A DNA stretch of 64,000 nt from contig JAQNBH010000007.1 of NCBI GenBank assembly GCA_028752905.1, positions 14,660,759 to 14,724,758 on the forward strand. The letters run 5' to 3'. Origin of the DNA: Cladorhizidae sp. MBARI D1340-BT2 (taxonomy: Eukaryota > Porifera > Demospongiae > Poecilosclerida > Cladorhizidae). Both the position numbers and the translations under genes were made by a program. Below, piece after piece: positions 21,900-33,300 of the stretch; position 1 is the first letter of the stretch, and every line of letters begins with the position of its first letter. The notes under the pieces are model-generated. The model saw only the letters and a list, made by a program, of their open reading frames with translations. It was not told the origin of the DNA and ran no database searches.

Positions 21900-24140
21900 A
21901 TGATCAGAAGTGCACTGGTGAGTACAGTGTCTTTGTTGCAAAGTGCTGGATATTTTCATGAATTGCAAAAAGGAGAAAGTACCCACATAGAGGATCAGTT
22001 TAGCCTCCACCTAAAATGTGTGTCCCTCCACATGAACTTGAATCAGTGCTAATCGATGTCTACGAGAAGATAAATTCTATTATTTTCCTGGTTTGGGTGC
22101 AAACTTTACGATTCCAGGGGAGGTGAGAGTAGCTCCTAAACATGTACATCAAGAGATGACTTTCAAGGAGAGTGAAGGGAAGAATGAGAGGCGAGGTGTT
22201 TACGGTTAGCAATCATGCATTTACTCTTATTTGGGTTGATTGTGAGGAAATGAGAAAATATTCAAGATAGTATACATGTAACTTTAATGTCAGATTATTC
22301 CGTGCTGATGGAGGAAGTGAAAGAGAATAAATGGGGAAGGAGAGGAGGATATTATTACCTGCATAGAGAATAAGTGTAAAAGAAGTGAGGAGGATCTTTG
22401 AAATATCATTTATATAGAGATTAAAGAGAATATGGTGTAGTTCTAGGGATGTATGAGCTGAGAAAAAAGAGAGTCCCAGTTAGCCACACTTTGTGGGTGA
22501 GTTATAAGGTAAGGTGGAATCCAGCAGAATAAAGGTTGAGAGAGTACAAGGTGTTTAGGGGAATATATGTGGCAGAGAATTAAAGGCTTTCTTGATAATT
22601 ATATCAGAAGACTGTACATACAATTTTGTGGATATCTAAGCAAAGCAAGCTAGCCAATTTTGGGAACATATACAAGGATGGCAGCTTATGTTGAAAACAT
22701 GGATGAAATCCAAATGATAAAATATCATGTGACCCAAATTAAATAGCTGAATATGTGAATATTTTGATGCTCTCTTATAATAAACAATAGGAATAATTGT
22801 TAGAGGAAGATGAGAGAGGAGATGTCTAAGATAGGAACAATCATTAGAGAATGGTTTTAACCTGTGAGAAAAAAAACTGTAGAGAGGGAGGAATTAAAAA
22901 TGAAGGAATGCGGAGCAAATATCTAAGTGTGCAGTAGATTGAAGCATTTTAGCAGATATAGTATCTGGGCCAGTAAATTTGTCATAGGGAATGCTAGAGA
23001 GAAGGAGAGTAACGTCATCTGTGGAGTAGAATAAGCGCTAAAGTTGGCAGGAAAAAAGAGGAAGAAAGGATGTATGATTGAAGAGAGGGGAAAATATTTG
23101 TTGAAACCGGTGCAAAGGAATTGCTTCAGCTTTAGACTGAGAGGAAATTCAGACCTGACATGAGAGTGTGGAGTGTGTGATGATTTATTACCCATTTTAT
23201 GATAGATCTCCAAATCGAACTAGGAGAAGCGGCACTTTGCAGAATGGGAGAAAGTAAGTGTGCGTTTTCAATATCATGATGCTGAACAGATATTAGGAGA
23301 TCTATATAAGCCATCTGGCAAGTGAATTTCTACATTTAGGGAGATTCAGGGAGGGTTAGTATGGAGTGACAGGTAGATTAGCTTAGAGGGAACAGTGTAT
23401 GTATGATACAAATAAAATCTTTAAAGATGAGCCAGGAGGCTTCAATCTAATGGGAAAATTATAACAATCTCCTCAATAATCAATGTACTCTCTGAAAAAT
23501 TGATGTCCCAGGGAAAAAGATGAAGTCATGTGCTTGAGAAAGTCAGCTCTATTGCATAACCACATTCTGTGAGGTATATAGTTAGGCAGATGGAGAATCA
23601 GGCTTGAGAGGTAGAGAAAAAAGCTGTGGTCACTGGAGGACAGACTAATAGTGGGTGGGAGTGAGGATGGAGGGTAAATATACAAGATCAATGATGGGAT
23701 GCCATTGTGGAAGTAGTGAGTTGGGTGCACAATTTGGTTGAGAGAAAGAGGGTCTGATATTTTATACAGTGAGTGGTAAAGTTTTCCACTGGCAAAATGG
23801 TTCCATCGTGGAAAGGTGGGAATGAATATGAGGTTGCAAGGGATTCAAATAAGTTAATAAAGTGATCAGATCATGAAGGTGGACAGTAAAATGTGGGAAG
23901 TGATTGTGAACTTGGGAACTTTGAGAGACAATACATTCAGATAGGAGGGAGATGATGGAGCAAGTAGAGATGACCTGAATACATTATGATGTATGTCGAT
24001 TATGATTGAGTCTAACTGAGAGGGCAATTTCAGAGACTGAAACATCTGTGGAGAAGCAGTTTCTACTACAGCAATAATGTGGGGGACTGTTGATAAAATA
24101 TGTGAGTTCATCAAGTTTAGCAAGAAGACTGCGGGCATTG
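21900..24140 (-). pseudogene. Endonuclease and reverse transcriptase of the CR1/L2-like LINE
   Basis: The endonuclease begins with the family motif FNARSLLAKLDELTYF and keeps the ETW-like position as ETA. The linker before RT retains pieces such as SSIPYDKF and the tGPDtI-type block in shifted frames (about 23000-22950). The catalytic YADD is lost (LYAGNN). The protein would nick DNA and reverse-transcribe the element RNA; this copy cannot. Confidence 0.72.
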
Positions 24141-24734
24141 AAGCAATTTAGGTCATTATCTTTTGATTTGGCTAGTGTTGATGGAGGGAAGTGGCAGGTG
24201 TGGCACTAGGAGAGATGAAAGTAGCTCCAGATTTGAGAAGGCAAGATAAGGATTGACAGTAAGGGTGCAGAGGACTTGTGGGAGGGAGATTATTGTGACA
24301 TTGGTGAAGGTGAACATGGGAAGTATTTTGAAGGCCAGGGAACCAATACCTTGGCAAGATCTCCTACTCCAGGGAGCTGATGGACCAGCCCCTTGGGAAG
24401 TAGTTGGGTAAGGGGAGTGAGCCTGTGTTAGGAGTTAAGTGGGTGTCAGCTGGTTCAGTGAGCAAAATTAGGTGACTTCGGAAATGGGTAATGGTTGGCT
24501 AATAAAAATTTTGATGCAGAGTGAGTGCTAGTAGTGAAACAGTTTGATCTAGTGACAGGACTTAAAGGTGTTTGTGAGAAGTGGGAAGACAGGAGAGACA
24601 AAACTTTGCACCTGGGTAGGTGAATCTGGTGGCAGTGATTTGGAAGGCAGTGATTTGGAAGGTGGGATGGCTGATAAGAGGGAGGAAACCATTTCCTGCA
24701 TGGTGTCCAGTTCTACATGAACTGCAGGGGTGAG

Positions 24735-25253
24735 TGTCAGTGAATCTCTTCTAAGCTCCACCTAGGTCCTACTTTGTCTATCCAGACACCAGGTAACCTA
24801 AAAGTCTCAGAATCACACTGATTGACCCCACAATCCAATTGTAGACCACCTGCTAAATCCTAGCAGCCTCCCTTCCCCGAGTATAGATATGCTCATACAC
24901 AAAGTGGTTCTTACAACAATGAATATATATGCACTTTGGAATACTCAGGCTACATGCACACAGTATAGCTTATAAATAAGTCTATCTGGCTTTTTCTCTC
25001 TGTTCTAGTTTGTTCAGCTGTCTTTTATAATTCGAGCTGTTTGTCCGCTTTCCCGGTGACCAATCAGAATGCTTGCAGTTGTCCCGTGCTGTGTCTATAG
25101 AAGACTTTCGAAGATCTTCCAGGACTACGGGTGAGAATGAGTGGCTTTGCCTATTCTGTGTGGTTTGTGGTTGTGTATCCTGATGTACTTTCTGCTTGTG
25201 TGGTTGAACAGGCGGTTGTGGTTGGTATTCATTAGTCAGAAAGGTTTCTGACA
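24735..25253 (-). repeat. Solo LTR (family C) inside the LINE
   Basis: The ends on the plus strand are TGTCAGTGAATCTC...GGTTTCTGACA with a perfect 5-bp duplication GTGAG (24730-24734 and 25254-25258). A minus-strand TATAAAAGACAG lies near 25015-25030. It splits the N-terminal region of the LINE, so it is younger than that LINE. Confidence 0.9.
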
Positions 25254-25507
25254 GTGAGTAATGAATTTGAGACATTCCAAAATGAGAGCATGGGGTTCTT
25301 GAAATTGGTTTCTGGATTTCGCACTAGGGTTATGGCGGAGAATAAAATTCTGAGGCTTTAAAACAATGTTGTTGGACAAAGTGATTTGTTACAGCATGAG
25401 TTAAACAGTTGCAGTGGAACGAGCAGGAGCAAGACTCATCATACTGAATCATATCTCCCTCTTCTGTATTGGTATTACAGACTGATTTGACACTGTCAGC
25501 AGCACTG

Positions 25508-25534
25508 AGGGCCTGGATCAATTTCCACATCTCC
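25508..25534 (-). other. 2A-like motif (GDVEIDPGP) near the LINE N-terminus
   Basis: The minus strand encodes LLLMLSGDVEIDPGPQ. The 2A consensus D(V/I)ExNPGP causes ribosomal skipping between G and P; here the Asn is Asp, which would be expected to weaken or abolish it. 2A-like sequences at the N-terminus of CR1-type LINEs are known in other invertebrates. Confidence 0.7.
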
Positions 25535-25850
25535 AGAGAGCATTAGAAGTAAGTAATGCTCTATGTGAGAGAATGAGAAGAGAAGCAATGACGACAACAA
25601 TTGGTACGACGAGACCATTGGAGAAGAAGAGAGAATAATGGACAAATTTAACAAGCAAAATTGACATACAAATGATATAGAAGTTCTGGAGGATGTGAAG
25701 TGGAGGATTGGCTCTGAAAAGGGCCAGTAGGAAATTGTTAGGCATAAAATCTTATGTAATTTGCCTCTAGCAGATGCTGTCATTAAAAAAATAATTGTGG
25801 ATGAGAACAAGCTCATTGGAGCCTGCTTGTGACTGGTATGTGCTAAGGCA

Positions 25851-26236
25851 TCCTGGGAGAAGACAATGCCTGGAAACAGGTGGTAAATCAGATTGAACGT
25901 GTTGCATAGCTAACTGACAGTTTTCTAGCAGATCTAGTCAACTAGTAGTTTGCGGTTTGGTATGACAGTTGCGGAACTAGCTTGTAGCGATGGAGCTTAG
26001 CTAAGCAGTTTACCTTGTTTAGTGGCGCTAGCTGGCGATATTACATAGCTGTAGCATTATAAGTTCCCGTTCACAACTATACTTCAGCAGAATCTGCTGT
26101 CCCTGCTGTCTTTTGATAGGTCCATATACGGAGAACACCATAATAATTATAGTAAACCACCTGTGTAGGTGCCAACCTCGCCTCCTTTCACGCGTTGATT
26201 AATTAATTCGTGCATGGTGGGTTTTCATCTTCAGTT
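25851..26236. other. Upstream region of the phospholipase-B-like gene
   Basis: No coding sequence was recognised. It should hold the promoter and 5' UTR of the gene starting at 26237, but no clear core promoter motif stands out. Confidence 0.4.
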
Positions 26237-26510
26237 ATGAAAATCTTCACTTGCCTCCTGATACTGTCAGCACAATTTTCACCGTTTCTTTGCTGTGCAG
26301 GTGGATATCAGAAGAACATTTCTGGATCATATTTCATTTGTCCTCAGCTCTCTAAGACCTATGATTATTACACCAGTGTTCATTCACTTAAACCTTCAGA
26401 TATTAAAGTCATTGGTGCAATGGGGGACTTTGTAGCACCTGGACTTGGAGCATTTACAAGGAGTAATAACTTCAGTTATGGTGAGTACAGAGGATTTTCT
26501 TGGAGTGGAG
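26237..26510 (+). CDS. Phospholipase-B-like (GDSL/SGNH family) gene, exon 1
   Basis: The chosen ATG (26237) opens a signal peptide (MKIFTCLLILSAQF then SPFLCCAG), so the product would be secreted or membrane-associated. After a Cys and Tyr-rich stretch comes HSLKPSDIKVIGAMGDF and then GLGAF, the block-I region of the phospholipase B1 family, followed by YRGFSWSGG. In the family this block is GDS with the catalytic Ser; here the Ser codon position is TTT (Phe). The exon ends at 26510 before GTAAGT. It joins exon 2 (36368) in frame: 274 nt plus 293 nt give 188 codons plus stop. The Ser loss suggests a pseudoenzyme or pseudogene. Confidence 0.75.
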
Positions 26511-27059
26511 GTAAGTGCCAATTTCACATAGATTATATTGTTATTAGAAGAAAAATGGCCATTCACATTTCAACTCCTAGGTAACATAATGTGATAGGAT
26601 CTGAGAAAAGGGACCTTTTGTAGAAAAAACAGTTTTGAGATATAACCCTAACAGTCAATACTTCGACAATTTTTTTAAATTGTATTACAGTTATCTACTA
26701 TCCTTCCTCTACCTCTGTGTGAAGTTTTGAGCCTTCTGCTTGCTTCCTTATATGCAAGCGTGGAGTTAGAAGATGGCTAGTAGCTACGTGAGACGGACTT
26801 ACATTTGTTTGTAACGCGAGGGCAATTGAGAGAATACTGTGCGTTTACGGAATAATGGGAAACCCCCGTTAGAAAGGGGAAAGTCCCTCGTTAATGCGCG
26901 TTAAAATAAATAAATGAAGAAGCAGGTATACATGCAAACTGTAGTACTAATACACAATGAAAGGTATGAAAGGTACAAATAACCAAGCAATAATAAGAAA
27001 AAGTAGTAAAATAAGTAATAAGAAAAGTAGTATAATAGTAAAGTAGTAATGATGGATCC

Positions 27060-28134
27060 ATGGTTACACTGGAGGGAGTGAAGATTGTAGTGATGAGCAA
27101 CAGCATGATCCAGAGTTGACCAATGATGAACAGATACAGGAAGCAATGTCACACTTGCTGGCAGTTAGAGAATCTGTCAACCTTGAGGTTCGGTATGTGG
27201 ACACTCAAGAAAAAGAGCTGGTATACTATATAGTTCATGACCAGTGCTGTGGCAGCTCCCACTTCAATGGCAAGAAGTGCTCCACACAATTCGCCAATGA
27301 CTATGTGTCACAAACACGAGATTCCTGTCTTGAGTTTTCAAATAATGAACTTGATATGGTCATTCTCGGGCAGTTGCAGGCATTTTGCATTGGTGATGAT
27401 GATGTTCACTGTTGGACCAGGGACAAAAAAGAAGTATCAAATCTTCAACTACATTCAGAGAGTCTGTTACAAGTTCTTTACGTTTGTGAATGCTATGGGT
27501 ATGAAAAGGATGAAAAATTTAAGCAAACATTTCAAAGAAAGTGGAATAACCCCACGCATACATGGCAACACACACAGATGCCCAAAGCATTCTCTTACCA
27601 CTAAAGACATAGAGCTTGTAGTCAGGTTCCTCCTGAGCTATGTGGAGCAACATGGACTTCTCCTTCCAGGCAGGGTTCCAGGTTACAGTAGGAGTGACAT
27701 CAAGCTCCTACCATCCAGTACATCTAAAAGGGGGATTTGGAAATCTTACAGAAGTGATGAAACATCACATAATCAGGCTGTAGCTTACAGTACTTTTTGT
27801 AGACTATGGAGAGAGTTACTACCATATCATTGTCATGAAGCCAATGTAGGGCTTGTGCTGGCAATGCCAGAAAAATAGCACCGCCATTCACGAATGCCAG
27901 TGGTATGTGTTTGATCAAATCCGTCTTTTCTGCCCGGAGAAGAATCAGAACATCACATGCCCAATGCCAACAGTGGCAAAAGCAATAAGCTGACAAGGAA
28001 CCCCTGTGATGCCGTCACAGCTGCTAACAGTCCTCCACCAGCACATCCTCCACCAGCAAAGCGCATGAGGGAGTGTCGTACTTGCAGACATGCTGGTCAC
28101 AACAGCAGATCATGTCCAAACACAGAAACATAGC
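27060..28134 (+). pseudogene. Transposon-encoded protein with C-terminal CCHC knuckle, broken
   Basis: Fragments: an acidic N-terminal part (27116-27440), then in another frame FTFVNAMGMKRMKNLSKHF, GITPRIHGNTHRCPKHSL, LLLPGRVPGYSRSDIKLLPS and VAYSTFCRLWRELLP (27470-27830), then MKPM-stop-GLCWQCQKNS. After a probable internal deletion it ends FCPEKNQNITCP, a Pro-rich linker and a CX2CX4HX4C knuckle, CRTCRHAGHNSRSC (28080-28120), then a stop. The middle block resembles an uncharacterised transposon protein common in marine invertebrates (from memory). The catalytic core was not identified. Confidence 0.6.
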
Positions 28135-28309
28135 TAATTCCTCCACACTTCATATTGCTCAGTTTATGCTTCATACTATTTTATACTGAACTCAGGTAAA
28201 AAAACTACACTTTAGCCTGTCATTCATTTTATATTGTGATTAAAGCAACACTCTAGCTAGTCCTTGTGTTTTCTTCCCCTTTTCATGCTGCAGTTATCAT
28301 TAGCTAGCT

Positions 28310-28572
28310 AGCTTAACATTATCTGGCAACTAGCTGAGCATTAGCCATAGCTACTGGCTAAGCACTATAGCTACTGGCCTAGCACTATGGCTAGCTCGGC
28401 TACTGGCAGAGCATTCGCTAGTTAAATGGCCGAGCATTCGCTAGTTACTGGCCAGCATTCACTAGGTACTGGCTGAGCATTAGCTAGCTACTAGCTGAGC
28501 ATTCGCTAGGTACTGTTTGGGCATTAGCTTGCTATGGCTGATGCATTAGCTAGCTACTAGCTGAGAGATAAA
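28310..28572. repeat. Degenerate tandem repeat (about 20-25 bp units)
   Basis: Units resemble TAGCTACTGGCTGAGCATTC with many substitutions, at least eight copies. The array lies inside the unassigned transposon and could be a subterminal repeat. Confidence 0.75.
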
Positions 28573-28992
28573 CATCGTGTGTGTTTTCTGACTCTTTATT
28601 ATAAAAAAATTTAACGCACACTATAGTCTTAAAAGTTACTTTTTTGTGTAGGAGAGGAGTATTTTTCTTCTTCTGGAGCATAGTATCTCAACAGCGTAGT
28701 TCTTGCTCCGTAGTCAAAACCAAAAAAAAAGCTTTCTTCTTACCGCAGAATTTGCACGAGTTCACACCTCCAGCAATAATCAAACTAAGCGTGCGCGGAG
28801 GTGAGTGCCAAACTTTTTCAAGCGCAGTTTTCTCGCTCCAATCCTCTTGCATTCTGTGGTTCATATCTTTGGTTTGGAATGGAGTTAAGAGCTGATTTTT
28901 GTTCCATTCTGTAGGCAATTGTGTGTTCTTTGTCCTAACATCAATAACTCAATTTACAAAATTTCTACGAAAGGTCCCTTTTCTCAGATCCT

Positions 28993-30051
28993 GTCATTTA
29001 TACTGCAACTGTACGGTTTATCCAATTTAGTTTTGCAAGCCATATGCATTGTATTTTTGTAAAGGAGACAGGAGGAGGAATAATAGTGAATATAGTCCAG
29101 CTTTCATGATCAGGGACCTGAATGCTAGCAGTATACCAGACTCTTACCAACATCATCATTAGTAAAGGTTCTGGCTAATCAAGGATAACACCCCACATAT
29201 CTTACTCCTTACCCTCCTACTTTTGCATATTTCATGGTGGCTACACAAGATGAGCAACCATAGCTCTTCTTTAGCATTTTATGCAGTTAGATATATGGCA
29301 ACTATGATATTGGTTTGTGCTACAATATTTTAATCATGTCTATTAAGAATGTCATGTTGCGTGTTTAGTATAATCAATGCATCGGGTGTATGTCCTACCT
29401 GATAGCACTAGCACTTTACCAAAAAATGCAGCCATGTATCGTATTTGTGCAAAGTCATTGCTTTACCTAGGATTTTCAGGAGATGGGGGGAGGGGGGGGG
29501 GGGGGGGGGTTAAGAAGGGGCAATACATTAGGATCTGGGCTTTGCAGACCCTTACCAAGGGGAATTCGAGAGCTTCTATTCAACTCACCCTTACCGCTTT
29601 TTAAAACCCACAAAACTTGTCCTCCATATCAGTACACATAGGGTAGACATGAAACATGCATGATGATGATCTTGAGAGTTAATACTGTGCAGAATAGTTT
29701 GGTCTTCAGATCAAGAGAGTCTCGTAACGTGTGACTGAGCTACAGCTTTTGTGCTGAAATAGATTCAAAGATTGCTGGGAAAAAGTAGAAGCCTTTCAGC
29801 AGCGTCCAAGATTGCCTGCTGAAGTACTTCAGAATAGTGGCCACTTCAACTGTGAGTGTTTGCAACCCATGACATCAGCTGCCAGTGGTGATGCAGTTGT
29901 CAGCTCTAGCTGATGTGCAGTTGTAGATCAGACTATGATCATGCTAGTTGTAGTATGGATCTTCTGGTGTCACTGAGTACTATGAATGCCTGTTATGGAG
30001 AAGAGACTTCCTGGCTAGAAGGAAAAACTAACTGTCAAGGAAAAGAGATTA
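28993..30051. other. Intron sequence with a poly-G tract
   Basis: No gene was recognised. A run of about 20 G lies at about 29487-29511. The stretch belongs to the long intron between the two phospholipase-B-like exons. Confidence 0.5.
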
Positions 30052-30056
30052 CCTAA

Positions 30057-30273
30057 TGTTATAACCTTGTTTAATACCCTAAGGTTATAGTTCTTTCACT
30101 CTTCAACGACCGTGAAAGTCCTTAATCAACTAGTAAACTAACAACCGAAGACAACAGACATAATAAGAAGACATCTTGATTTCACTATCTGTGCAACACA
30201 CGTGACACACTAAAAACGTTTATTTAGAGTCCGGACTATTGAATAATGTCATACAATTCACTTAATTATAACA
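30057..30273 (-). repeat. 3' LTR of the intact gypsy element
   Basis: Identical to the 5' LTR. It follows the stop codon of gag-pol after only 57 bases. Confidence 0.95.
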
Positions 30274-30286
30274 TTCCTCCCTTCTT
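30274..30286 (-). other. Polypurine tract of the gypsy element
   Basis: The minus strand reads AAGAAGGGAGGAA directly before the 3' LTR, the position and composition of the plus-strand primer. Confidence 0.75.
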
Positions 30287-30330
30287 AGTTTATAAGAGAG
30301 TAAAGATAACAAATTCACGATAATTATCAG

Positions 30331-33300
30331 TTAAAACACTGATCCCTTAAAACGATCAGGAGGGGGTCTGTTTCGGACAGACCTGCGCAGTACTGTTGTT
30401 GACTCACAATCAGGGATGTGTACTGAAGTGTTGTTATCATCCACATTATCATCCACATTAACACGGGGTAAGCGAGGAGAGCTGACCATGGCTGACGTAG
30501 CTGAGTCGGAATGTGGAACACTCCCTTCAGGGGACAGTTTCAGTGTCTCTGGCACTTGAACAGGAATATCATGAAACACAATTGCAGGTCCAGACACTTG
30601 ACCATTTATAGTGCTGGATCCTAACTCGCTCTGTCTCTGACGTATGTTATCCACATGACGACGTACGACTCCCAAGGTAACTTTAACTCGGTAAGATAAA
30701 GGTCCAGTGACATGCTCAACAACACCAGGCATCCAGGTTACATTCTTACACCTGAAATCTCTAACAAAAACCTTGTCACCCACTCGGAAAACGCGATCCC
30801 GTCCGGTGCTGCCATGTGTCCTCTTACGCTGGCACGATTCCACTCTCTCTGACAAGTCAGGATGAACCAAGTCTAACTTGGATCTCGGTCGACGACCCAT
30901 CAGAACCTCGGCTGGGGATAACCCTGTCGTACTGTGTGGCGTTATCCTGTAGCGGAACAAGTATCTCGATAGCTTGGACTGCAGTGATCCACCTTCCATC
31001 CTCTTCAACCCTTGCTTGAAAGATTGCACCGCCCTCTCAGCCAACCCATTCGTGGAAGGGTGGTAAGGTGCAGACGTCGTATGCTGAATACCATTCACTT
31101 GGCAAAATCTCTGAAACTCATCACTCATAAATGAACTGCCATTATCAGTGACTATGGTCTTGGGAAGACCATGAATAGCAAAAATACCTTGCAACTTCTC
31201 TATGGTGATGGTGGACGTGATTGAACTCATAATCACCACATCCATCCACTTAGAATGAGAATCGACCAAGACTAAAAACATGTTACCCATGAACGGGCCA
31301 GCGAAGTCTAGGTGGATACGGTTCCAAGGCTGCTTTGTTACTTCCCACGGGTGCATCGAGGCCACAGGAGGTTGCGGTCGTGATTCCTGGCAAACATTGC
31401 ACTGCTGTACACATAACTCGATTTCAGAAGTCATGTCTGGCCACCAAAAATAACTTCTTGCCAGATTCTTCATACGACTAATTCCTAAATGAGTTTCATG
31501 TAGCTGATCTAGCAAACATTTCCGACCAGGCTGGGGTATAATCAACCGTGAACCCCACAGTAAACAACCATCCAGAAGACTGAGTTCCAACTTACGAGAC
31601 TCATACGGTTGAAATTCTCGGTCAAGCTTCACTGACGGCCATCCACACATTACAAACTTCTTCACCCTTGAGAGAAGCGGATCTTTCTCAATCCATTGTT
31701 TCACTTCCTTGGAAGAAATCGGGGTAGACTCAAGGTGAAGAACCAATTGGTTTAACTCAGCAGGAAGACAATCAGAGGATGTGACAACTGGGCTTGGCAA
31801 CCGACTTAATGCATCCGCATTAGCAAGCAACTTCCCAGGCTTGTATTCAATACGATATTGATATGCACTCAATGACAATGCCCACCTTTGTAGACGTGCT
31901 GAGGCAAGGGGAGGAATTGCTTTCTTTTCATTAAACAAATGGTAGAGTGGTTGGTGATCAGATCTAATGACAAATGATCGACCCCACAGGTAAGAATGAA
32001 ATTTCTTGACACCAAATAGGATAGCTAATCCCTCTTTCTCTAATTGAGAATAGCCCTTCTCAGACACAGTGAGAGTCCTTGAAGCATACCCAATAGGACG
32101 TTCGGTTTTGTCTTCCAAAACATGTGATAACACGACTCCCAATCCATAAGGAGATGCGTCACAAGCCAACAATAGGTCCTTCTGAGGATCATAATGGACC
32201 AAAAGTGAATCACTCTGTAGCATTAGCTTAGCTAGTAAAAATGCACTTTCTTGCTTTTCCGTCCATTGCCATCTGGAGTCCTTGCATAACAAGGTGTACA
32301 AAGGGGCTAGCTTTGTCGAGAGATTAGGAAGAAACTTGGAGTAATAATTAAGTATACCCAGAAATGCTCTAAGCTCAGTCACTGACGTCGGAGCACGGGC
32401 CTCTCGAATGGCTTTTACCTTCTCCAGAGTTGGATGTAGGCCTTCCTTATCAATTATATATCCAAGATACTCGACTTTTGAAGCCAGGAACACACATTTC
32501 GATTTGTTAAGTCTCAGGCCGGCTTGCCTGAGCTTTTCTAACACCTTCTCCAAGTTAGCAATGTGCTCTTCAGTGGTTTTTCCAGTTACCAGGATATCAT
32601 CCAGGTAAACTGAGATACCAGCAAAACCCTGAAACAAACTGTCCATTACCCTTTGAAAGATCGCAGGGGCTGATGATACCCCAAAGGGTAACCTATTGTA
32701 CACAAACAACCCTTTGTGTGTATTAATAGTTAGGAACTTTTTACAATCATCCACCACTCCTAACTGTAAATAGGCTTGTGATAGGTCTAATTTCGAGAAC
32801 CTTTCACCACCTGACAAAGCTGAGAAAATATCCTCCACACGAGGTAAGGGGTACGACTCCACATGACATGCTTGATTAATAGTCAGCTTATAATCACCAC
32901 ACACACGAAGATCACCATTGCGTTTTAACACAGGCACAATCGGAGCTGCCCAATCTGAAAATTGAACCGGGGTTATGGTTCCCTGTTTCTCCAGGCGTTC
33001 CAATTCTTTCTCCAACTTTTCTTTCATCATATAAGGAACATTCCTTGCTTTACAGAATTTAGGTTGAGCACCCTCTTTGACATGAATCCTTACTTTAGTG
33101 CCCAATAAGGTACCTAACCCATCGGCAAACACAGGGTAGAACTTGGCTAGGAGTTCTTCAACCTTATTATTCATGCTAAACTGATGAATCTCGTGCCAAT
33201 TCAATTTAAGTTTAGCTAACCAATCTCGCCCAATGAGGCTTGGCCCTTTTCCTTTTACAACGAACAACGGAAGCTCCTCCTCCTGGTGGTCAACCTTAGC

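Larger units (their letters stand above)
21650..25850 (-). mobile_element. CR1/L2-like non-LTR retrotransposon, decayed
   Basis: On the minus strand, 5' to 3': an N-terminal hydrophobic leader ending in a 2A-like motif (about 25800-25508), a Cys/His-containing stretch (25500-25330), a gap caused by a solo LTR (25253-24735), a Pro/Ser-rich region (24735-24170), an AP-endonuclease start (NARSLLAKLDEL, PPHIIAVVET, about 24140-24055), and RT remnants including LYINDISKIL, a degraded YADD box reading LYAGNN (about 22372-22355) and INPNKSKCMIANRK (about 22245-22196). Many frameshifts and stops make it inactive. The plus strand is purine-rich because the coding strand is pyrimidine-rich. Confidence 0.78.
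26596..28992 (+). mobile_element. DNA transposon of unassigned family (about 2.4 kb), internally deleted
   Basis: Terminal inverted repeats of about 30 bp bound it: AGGATCTGAGAAAAGGGACC at the left and the inverse ending at 28992, with GTAGAAA further in on both sides. No clean target-site duplication was found; the bases outside also look partly inverted (TGAT/GTCA). It carries a decayed protein gene (27060-28134), tandem repeats and AT-rich filler. It lies within the intron of the phospholipase-B-like gene. Confidence 0.75.

Noticed and set aside
29377..29604. Open frame with a poly-Gly run
   Set aside because: Produced by the poly-G tract in an intron.
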